From contig CAWIJL010000007.1 of NCBI GenBank assembly GCA_963836405.1, positions 248,001 through 312,000 on the forward strand: a stretch of DNA of 64,000 bases, read 5' to 3'. Under the pieces are notes generated by a model that was not told where the DNA came from, did not search any database, and saw only the letters and a program-made list of their open reading frames with translations. Numbering within the stretch: position 1 is the stretch's first letter; every line of letters begins with the position of its first letter. The position numbers and the translations under genes were made by a program. This document shows, piece after piece, positions 58,862 to 64,000 of this stretch. This DNA is from CAWIJJ01 sp963836405 (lineage in GTDB: Bacteria > Acidobacteriota > Terriglobia > Bryobacterales > Bryobacteraceae).

Positions 58862-59428
58862 TTAGGCGCTTTCGGTTGCGGCGGCTCTTTCCACCAGGAG
58901 AACTTTTTCCGTTTTGTCGATCTCCTGGAACTTCACTTCGATGATTTCAAGATCGGTGGTCTGCACGGTGCGGCCGATGAACCGGGCTTCGATGGGCAGC
59001 TCGCGGTGGCCGCGGTCGATCAGCACCAGCAGCGAAACGCGCGCCGGGCGGCCATGATCGAAGAGGGCGTCGAGCGCGGCGCGGATGGTGCGGCCGGTGT
59101 ACAGCACGTCGTCCATCAGGATGATGTCTTTGCCTGCGACGGAGAACGGAATCTCGGTGTTGTTGACTACCGGCTTGATGTCCACGGTAGACAGGTCGTC
59201 CCGGTAAAGGTTGATATCGAGAATGCCCACGGGAATGGCGCGCGATTCGAGGGCTTCGATCTTGGCGGAGAGCCGCTGCGCCAGCGGAACGCCGCGCCGG
59301 CGAATGCCGATGAAGGCAAGCTTGTCCAGGTCTTTGGTTCTCTCGAGGATCTCATGGGCCAGGCGGACCAGCGTCCGGTCGATCTCGGACGCGCTCATGA
59401 GCTGAGCTTTTTCGCGCGTAAGGGACAT
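58862..59428 (-). CDS. pyrR: Bifunctional pyrimidine operon regulator / uracil phosphoribosyltransferase
   Basis: 188 residues from the ATG at 59428 (longer upstream frame is not coding-like). The phosphoribosyltransferase fold is clear: LVRLAHEILERTKDLDKLAFIGIRRRGVPLAQRL, and the PRPP-binding loop IILMDDVLYTGRTIRAALDAL. The UMP-binding DINLYRDDLS is typical of PyrR. In many bacteria PyrR binds leader RNA to attenuate pyr genes; a strong hairpin precedes this gene (59462-59507). First gene of pyrR-pyrB-pyrC. Confidence 0.96.
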   Translation of the reverse strand: MSLTREKAQLMSASEIDRTLVRLAHEILERTKDLDKLAFIGIRRRGVPLAQRLSAKIEALESRAIPVGILDINLYRDDLSTVDIKPVVNNTEIPFSVAGKDIILMDDVLYTGRTIRAALDALFDHGRPARVSLLVLIDRGHRELPIEARFIGRTVQTTDLEIIEVKFQEIDKTEKVLLVERAAATESA

Positions 59429-59461
59429 AAGGCTCCGAAGGACAGGGTAACATGCGTAAGC

Positions 59462-59507
59462 CGCGCCGCTTCTCACCGCGCGGCTGGTCCCGGTGAGAAT
59501 CGGCGCG
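59462..59507 (-). promoter_or_regulatory. Candidate pyrR leader hairpin
   Basis: TTCTCACC (59470-59477) and GGTGAGAA (59492-59499) pair perfectly, extended by CGCGCCG/CGGCGCG after one mismatch: a 15-bp stem with a 14-nt loop. It lies 34 nt upstream of the pyrR ATG on the sense (minus) strand. A canonical PyrR-binding sequence is not evident, so the attenuator role is inferred from position. Confidence 0.5.
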
Positions 59508-59518
59508 CGGACCGCAAA

Positions 59519-59534
59519 CCGCCAATGTTGGCGG
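59519..59534. repeat. Palindrome CCGCCAA-TG-TTGGCGG
   Basis: Perfect 7-bp arms with a TG centre. It is close to the pyrR hairpin and to a second palindrome at 59582. Confidence 0.65.
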
Positions 59535-59581
59535 CCTCCCTCGATCTCACCGAAGATAACAAGCCACTTAGCCGAGGCAGG

Positions 59582-59598
59582 CCGCCAATGTGTGGCGG
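59582..59598. repeat. Palindrome CCGCCA-ATGTG-TGGCGG
   Basis: 6-bp arms with a 5-nt centre. Together with 59519-59534 this forms a pair about 63 bp apart in the gap between the divergent pyrR and DnaC-like genes. Confidence 0.6.
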
Positions 59599-59684
59599 TT
59601 ACGGGAGGCCGAACCGCCGAGGAATGGGCCGCGGCGCAGGTCCGAGCGAGGGGGACTACAGAAGCGGCGGCGCTGCGAACAGGG

Positions 59685-59690
59685 GATAAT
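59685..59690 (+). promoter_or_regulatory. -10-like hexamer GATAAT
   Basis: GATAAT ends 8 nt before the ATG at 59699. An AGAGGA lies between them, so a very short leader with a ribosome site is also possible. Confidence 0.45.
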
Positions 59691-59698
59691 AGAGGACG

Positions 59699-60469
59699 AT
59701 GGCTACGGAGTCCGTTTGCTCGAAGTGCGGCGGCACGGGTTGGATCATTGTGGAACGTGCCAGCGTATCGGGCGCGGAGGCGTGCGATTGCCGCTTCCAG
59801 GGCCGTCCGGCCCGCATGGAAGAGAAGGCGCAGATTCCGCCGCTCTACCGCAATACCTCGTTCGACAATTTCGTGGTGCCGGGACCGGAGAACCCCATCG
59901 CTCGCCGGGAATTGACCAGCGTGCTGCTGGCGGTGAAGAACTTCGTGCGCGATTTTCCGAATGAATCGCGCCCCGGCCTGCTGCTCATCGGCGAACCGGG
60001 CACCGGGAAGACCCACCTGGCCGTTGCGGCCATGCGGAAAATCGTGGAGAAAGGGTTCGAGTGCCAGTTTTGCGACTACCAGAACCTGCTGGACCGGATC
60101 CGTTCGGGCTACGATCCGTCTTCGAACTCCGCCAACAAAGAGGCGTACCGCGTGGCGCTCGATAGCGAGGTTCTGCTGCTCGACGACCTGGGCGCGCATC
60201 GCGTAACCGACTGGGTGGAAGATACAGTCACATCCATCGTGACCTACCGCTGCAATCACCGGAAGGCTTTGATCGCCACTACCAACCTGCCGGACGCTGA
60301 TGCGGGCAGCGCGACGGTGGAGAAATCCGCGCTGGGACGCCCCGAATATCGCACCACCCTCGGCGACCGGATCGGTCCGCGCGCCCGTTCCCGGCTGTTC
60401 GAGATGTGCACGGTGATTCGCATGCCCCTGCTCGAAGACTACCGGCTGCGAAAGGCGCGGACATTCTGA
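59699..60469 (+). CDS. DnaC/IstB-type AAA+ ATPase with N-terminal zinc motif
   Basis: 256 residues. The N-terminal zinc-like cluster CSKC...CDC (Cys7, 10, 29, 31) is followed by the AAA+ core: Walker A GEPGTGKTH (98-106), Walker B EVLLLDDLGAH and sensor-1 ALIATTNL. This architecture fits helicase-loader-type (DnaC/DnaI-like) proteins, which place DnaB on DNA. There is no adjacent transposase to suggest IstB. It is overlapped one base by the next gene (TGATG). Confidence 0.9.
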   Translation: MATESVCSKCGGTGWIIVERASVSGAEACDCRFQGRPARMEEKAQIPPLYRNTSFDNFVVPGPENPIARRELTSVLLAVKNFVRDFPNESRPGLLLIGEPGTGKTHLAVAAMRKIVEKGFECQFCDYQNLLDRIRSGYDPSSNSANKEAYRVALDSEVLLLDDLGAHRVTDWVEDTVTSIVTYRCNHRKALIATTNLPDADAGSATVEKSALGRPEYRTTLGDRIGPRARSRLFEMCTVIRMPLLEDYRLRKARTF

Positions 60470-62742
60470 TGCGGCGGCGGTTGGCGCGTGCGCTGCTGTT
60501 GGCGTTGGCGGCGGCGGCGGTGGCAGCCGGTCCGGCGCCCGAACCCGAATTCGTGCAGGCGGTGGAGTTTCCCTATTACCTCTGCCCGCGAACGTCGTGG
60601 GAGCGGGAACTGGTCTGGCTGAAAACCATCGGCATCCGCACGGTGGAGTTTTCGATTCCCTGGAACTGGCACCAGCTTGGACCCGGCGATTACGATTTCG
60701 CCGGGCGCACCAGCCCGCGGCGCGACCTGGTGACATTCATCCGGCTACTGCGCAAACTCGACATGCGCGCGTGGGTGCGCCCGCTGCCGCCGGTGAACGG
60801 ATGGCGCAACGGGGGGACGCCCGCGGAAGCGAATGCGCGCTCGCGCGAGGAATGGTTGAAACAACTCTCGGCGCTGCTGGTTTCGCAAACGGCCAGTCAT
60901 GGAGGGCCGGTCGCGTACGTGGAGGGCCGCGATTTGAGCATCGACGCGGGACCTCCGCCCGCTCCGCTCACCACCCTCTCCGCCGTCGATCCCGCGGCAT
61001 TGGCGCGCAGCCGGGAGGCCATCGCCGCCACGCGCGGATCGCTGCTGTGGACGGACGTGGAGGACGCCTTGTACCCTGCCGGATGGTCCTCAACGGGGAC
61101 GGTTTTGCGGCGCGGGGCGGTCGGTCTCAGCGGTGTGGAGGGTCCGGCCGTCACCGCCCTGCGGAGGGAAGCCGCGCTGCTTCGCAACTGGTCCCCTCTG
61201 ATCGGCGGTTTTAAGCGTGTGCCGATGCCGAAGCCGGCCGCCGGCAAACTGCCGGAGGGTCTCACGGCGATGCAACTGGTGGGGCCCAAGGCGTCAATTG
61301 TGGCCGTCACGAATACCAGCCGCCAGCCGTTTGACGGGGAACTTCGGGTTCTCGATCCGGATACGCGAAAAAGCCTGCTTCTGCCCGGGGTTCACGTACC
61401 GGCGGGCGACTCGCTGTGGCTGCCGGTGGGGGTGACGATCGGACCGGGAGGACTGTGCCGCGAGTGCTCGAACTTCTCCGACGCGGAACACATCGTCTAC
61501 GCGACGGCGGAACTGCTCTCCATCGAGTTCGAGAACGGCATCCTGGCAATGGAGTTCGCGGCGCCCCAGGCGGGTGAAGCGATTCTCCAGTTCGCAAGGC
61601 AGCCCGTCGGGCCGTTTCTCGGCGCCGGCAAGCCTCTGAAATTCGACTGGGACGAGAAGACCCTGCGCGCCCGCCTCATCATTCCGGCGGGCCAGGGCGC
61701 CGGCCATCGCGTTCGCATCGGGATTGCCATCGAGGAACCGGAAACATCGGCGTTTTTCAACGAAGTCCGGCGGTTGTCGATCGGCGAGAAGAACGTGGTG
61801 TCCACCATGTACTCGTCCGAGGAAGTGGCGAATCGCTCCAGGCTGCGCCTGCCGGAGGGGTTTACGGCGGAAGCGCAGCCGAAATCGCCGAACGAAATCA
61901 ACTACCTGGTGGGGGTTCCCGCCGACGCGCTGCACGGCGACTTCGTCACCCTGACGATCGAAGCCGACGGAATGCCGCTCGGTCGGGCGCGGCCGCAACT
62001 GCTGCGGCCCCTCTCGGTGCGCCTGACCGAGGCGCTGCGGCTGCACCTGGGCCCGCAAACGGAGGTCGCGCCGGATCCGCCGATCGCTCTTGCGGAACCG
62101 AAGGCCGGCAGCAATGTCGAAATCGGCATCCGCAATAATTCCTCTGCGATTCACACCTACCATTTGGCCGCCGAAGGCGAGGATCTGGATTTCTTCCCGG
62201 CGAAGTCCGACTTGAGCGTGGGACCGGGGGACGAGCGACTGGTCAACCTGCGCGTATTCGGCGCGGATGGGGCGTCTGGTTTGAAAGACTGGCGTTTGCG
62301 CATCAGCGGTGCGGCCACGCTCGAAGCCGCGTTCCGCGTGCTGCTGCTGCCGCGGGGGCAGACCGCAGTCTGGAAGGCCGACCTGGACGGCGACGGCAAC
62401 GACGAGTGGGTGATCGAATCGGCGAAATCGCGCGCCGTGTTCTCCACTCAGGATGGCGGACGCTGGCTGGAGTTCACCTGGAAAGAGACGGGCACCAACT
62501 TCCTCCCGGAGCAGGGCGCCTTCACCGCGGCGGGGCCGGTGGAAGTGCGCTCCGGAAGCGATTCCCTGGAGTTCACCGGGCGGGGTTGGAAGCGCACGGT
62601 GCGCCTGGCCGGCACGGCGCTCGAGGTGGAGCAGACGGCGGCGCTGCCGGCGGGCGCTCCATGGCCGGGAACGCGCGGAAACGTAAGCCTGCGAGTGGAT
62701 CGCGACGGCGAACGCCGCGCAGTGTACACGCTCGCGCAGTAG
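60469..62742 (+). CDS. Glycosidase-like exported protein with lost active-site motif (GH35-like start)
   Basis: 757 residues from the ATG at 60469. Signal peptide RALLLALAAAAVAAG. Residues about 25-115 resemble the start of a beta-galactosidase-type TIM barrel (FPYYLCPRTSWERELVWLKTIGIRTVEFSIPWNWHQLGPGDYDF). The usual catalytic 'ENEYG' region reads GPVAYVEGRDL, so the acid/base Glu pair is not conserved. The remaining two-thirds are beta-sandwich-like domains (IVAVTNTSRQPFDGEL, VEIGIRNNSSAIHTYHLAA), and a segment DLDGDGNDEWV resembles a calcium-binding loop. So it is perhaps a carbohydrate-binding or signalling glycosidase relative. Overlap with the DnaC-like gene suggests co-translation but not shared function. 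Confidence 0.7.
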   Translation: MRRRLARALLLALAAAAVAAGPAPEPEFVQAVEFPYYLCPRTSWERELVWLKTIGIRTVEFSIPWNWHQLGPGDYDFAGRTSPRRDLVTFIRLLRKLDMRAWVRPLPPVNGWRNGGTPAEANARSREEWLKQLSALLVSQTASHGGPVAYVEGRDLSIDAGPPPAPLTTLSAVDPAALARSREAIAATRGSLLWTDVEDALYPAGWSSTGTVLRRGAVGLSGVEGPAVTALRREAALLRNWSPLIGGFKRVPMPKPAAGKLPEGLTAMQLVGPKASIVAVTNTSRQPFDGELRVLDPDTRKSLLLPGVHVPAGDSLWLPVGVTIGPGGLCRECSNFSDAEHIVYATAELLSIEFENGILAMEFAAPQAGEAILQFARQPVGPFLGAGKPLKFDWDEKTLRARLIIPAGQGAGHRVRIGIAIEEPETSAFFNEVRRLSIGEKNVVSTMYSSEEVANRSRLRLPEGFTAEAQPKSPNEINYLVGVPADALHGDFVTLTIEADGMPLGRARPQLLRPLSVRLTEALRLHLGPQTEVAPDPPIALAEPKAGSNVEIGIRNNSSAIHTYHLAAEGEDLDFFPAKSDLSVGPGDERLVNLRVFGADGASGLKDWRLRISGAATLEAAFRVLLLPRGQTAVWKADLDGDGNDEWVIESAKSRAVFSTQDGGRWLEFTWKETGTNFLPEQGAFTAAGPVEVRSGSDSLEFTGRGWKRTVRLAGTALEVEQTAALPAGAPWPGTRGNVSLRVDRDGERRAVYTLAQ

Positions 62743-62764
62743 CGCCCAGCCGTGTAACGGTACG

Positions 62765-63529
62765 ATGGAAGCAGTGATCCGAACTCGAAGGCAATGGCTG
62801 CGGGCGGCGGCCACGCTGGCGGCAAGTTCCGCGCTGCGGGCCGAGCGAAAGGAATTCTGGGACAGCAAGGACCCCGGCGGTTGGAGCGAGGAGGAGAAGC
62901 AGGTTCTGCTACGGCACTCGCCCTGGGCGCAGGAAGGCGTGGCGAAGATGGAGGTTGGCAAGAAGCGCACCACGGCGGGCTACGGGAACAATGGGCGACA
63001 GGGGGTCGCCATGCCGGACACCAGGCCGGGGAGCGTCCCCGGCGGCGTGAAGAGCGTGCCCATCGGCGAGGACATACCGCCGGTTCCGGATCCCGATCCG
63101 ATTCCAAAGGTGGATTTCCGGGTGCTGGCGCGGTGGGAGAGCGCGAAACCGGTGCGCCTGGCCGGCGGGCCGGAGGTCCCCGAGATGACGGGGCAGTTCT
63201 ACGTGATCCGGCTGCGCGGGCTGCCGCTGATGCCGCTGCGGAAGCCCAAGCCCGGAGCCGCCGCGGTGAACCCGAACGAAGGCATGCTTCAGGCGATCAA
63301 AGCGGAAAGCCGCCTGGAGCGGAAGGGCAAGCCCGGAATTCCGTGTGCCCACCTGTTCACCGGGTCGGCGGATGCGGCCAACGATGTGCTGCTCTACTTC
63401 CCGCGCGGAGCGGACCCGATCACGGCGGCGGACAAGTCGGTGACGCTCGAAAGCCGGTTTGGCGTGTTTCACCTGACGGTCAAGTTTCCGCTGAAGGACA
63501 TGACGTTCCAGGGCGCGCTGGCACTCTAA
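62765..63529 (+). CDS. Uncharacterised exported protein
   Basis: 254 residues. The N-terminus contains a twin-arginine-like signal (RTRRQWLRAAATLAASSALRA), then EFWDSKDPGGWSEEEKQVLL with two small Trp motifs, a Gly/Thr-rich loop and a beta-rich domain (DFRVLARWESAKPVRLAGG, GQFYVIRLRGLPLM, HLFTGSADAANDVLLYFP). I do not recognise the family. No hydrophobic segments beyond the signal. It precedes the permease gene by about 107 bp. Confidence 0.7.
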   Translation: MEAVIRTRRQWLRAAATLAASSALRAERKEFWDSKDPGGWSEEEKQVLLRHSPWAQEGVAKMEVGKKRTTAGYGNNGRQGVAMPDTRPGSVPGGVKSVPIGEDIPPVPDPDPIPKVDFRVLARWESAKPVRLAGGPEVPEMTGQFYVIRLRGLPLMPLRKPKPGAAAVNPNEGMLQAIKAESRLERKGKPGIPCAHLFTGSADAANDVLLYFPRGADPITAADKSVTLESRFGVFHLTVKFPLKDMTFQGALAL

Positions 63530-63636
63530 GCCCTTGCCGTTCGTCCGGCCGATCCCAGTTCTGAACACCGTTGGCCGCTTGCGATACGTGGAATCAGCAG
63601 GTTCCGGCTGGTGACCGCCGTGCAGCGATTCCTTCA

Positions 63637-64000
63637 GTGAGCTTCTGGAACGATCTGCGCTACGCCGCTCGCACGCTGCGCCACTCGCCCGGTTTCGCGT
63701 TGACGGCGATGTTTACGCTGGCGTTCGGGATCGGAGCCACCACCTCCACCTTCAGCGTGGCGGATGCGCTGCTGTGGAAGCCGGCTCCGCTGATCGACCT
63801 CCGACCGCTGGTGGCGGTGGTGGAGCGCGTGCCGGACGATCCGAACTCCTGGAATTCGCTCACGCCGGCGGATCTCGAGGACCTCCGCACTCGCAGCGCC
63901 AGTTTCTCGTCGATGACCTGGTGGACCAACGGGCTTGCCAACATTGCCGGTGCGGCCAGCGAACCGGAGCGCGTGAGCCAGTTCCTGGTGGCGCCGAATT
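63637..64000 (+). CDS. FtsX-like ABC permease, ADOP type (5' part)
   Basis: 121 codons from GTG 63637 to the window edge, all open. The start SFWNDLRYAARTLRHSPGFALTAMFTLAFGIGATTSTFSVADALLW is the signature opening of the large acidobacterial duplicated orphan permeases: a short cytoplasmic leader, then the first transmembrane helix, then the MacB-type periplasmic domain (TPADLEDLRTRSASFSSM). Full members have about 800 residues and two FtsX domains. The ATPase partner is not visible here. Exact substrate is unknown. Confidence 0.9.
   Translation, partial: MSFWNDLRYAARTLRHSPGFALTAMFTLAFGIGATTSTFSVADALLWKPAPLIDLRPLVAVVERVPDDPNSWNSLTPADLEDLRTRSASFSSMTWWTNGLANIAGAASEPERVSQFLVAPN

Noticed and set aside
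59432..60736. N-terminal extension of the pyrR open frame
   Set aside because: It would run over a divergent gene and through the leader; the ATG at 59428 matches normal PyrR length.

Overview
The window is GC-rich DNA of an Acidobacteriota chromosome, most likely from the Bryobacterales/Solibacter lineage. This assignment is inferred from gene content only: Tat-exported Gfo/Idh/MocA oxidoreductases and TIM-barrel isomerases with Gly/Ala/Arg-rich insertions, two PEP-CTERM proteins, a cysteine-type sulfatase, a CE15-type esterase next to an SGNH esterase, two ISAzo13-family insertion sequences, and at the right edge the start of a large acidobacterial-type ABC permease. I recognised no rRNA, tRNA or CRISPR array.

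Layout. 1-6000: a partial secreted protein, a rhodanese-like protein, an HpcH/HpaI-family aldolase, an unrecognised two-gene operon, an orphan complex-I/Mrp-like antiporter subunit and two small proteins. 6000-10080: dprA and topA. 10100-15190: an unrecognised 961-residue protein and a two-HKD phospholipase D-type enzyme, a probable operon behind a long leader. 15338-19764: oxidoreductase, isomerase, oxidoreductase, each followed by a strong hairpin. 19895-25017: a membrane protein, a cstA gene broken by six single-base indels, its ybdD-like partner, two small exported proteins and a PEP-CTERM protein. 25018-26302: the first ISAzo13 element, inserted exactly between two convergent genes. 26302-29763 (minus): lipid kinase, a chimeric ORF made by a 263-bp tandem duplication, metallophosphoesterase and sulfatase, all joined by 4-nt ATGA overlaps. 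29880-38118: a small exported protein, an isomerase-like protein, CE15 and SGNH esterases, and an RND efflux pair. 38120-44606: a LytS/LytTR two-component pair, an FtsB-like protein, cutA, a HAD phosphatase and a hybrid-kinase-like protein that has lost its phospho-accepting residues. 44711-47871: a hicA remnant with hicB, the second ISAzo13 element, a second PEP-CTERM protein and a 57-residue protein. 47943-54024 (minus): an AmiE-like/NamZ fusion, an MFS exporter, a lone ABC ATPase and a TolC-family protein. 54224-64000: exported proteins, pyrR-pyrB-pyrC with a leader hairpin, a DnaC-like ATPase, a degenerate glycosidase-like protein, a hypothetical protein and the ADOP permease start.

Functionally the window mixes housekeeping (DNA uptake and topology, pyrimidine synthesis, division, wall recycling) with surface and polysaccharide functions. 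The observations I rate highest are the unrecognised 961-aa/PLD pair, the degenerate hybrid kinase, the in-frame chimeric duplication, the heptamer arrays sitting directly after stop codons, and a repeated -10-like hexamer placed 6-9 nt before start codons, which suggests leaderless or near-leaderless mRNAs.
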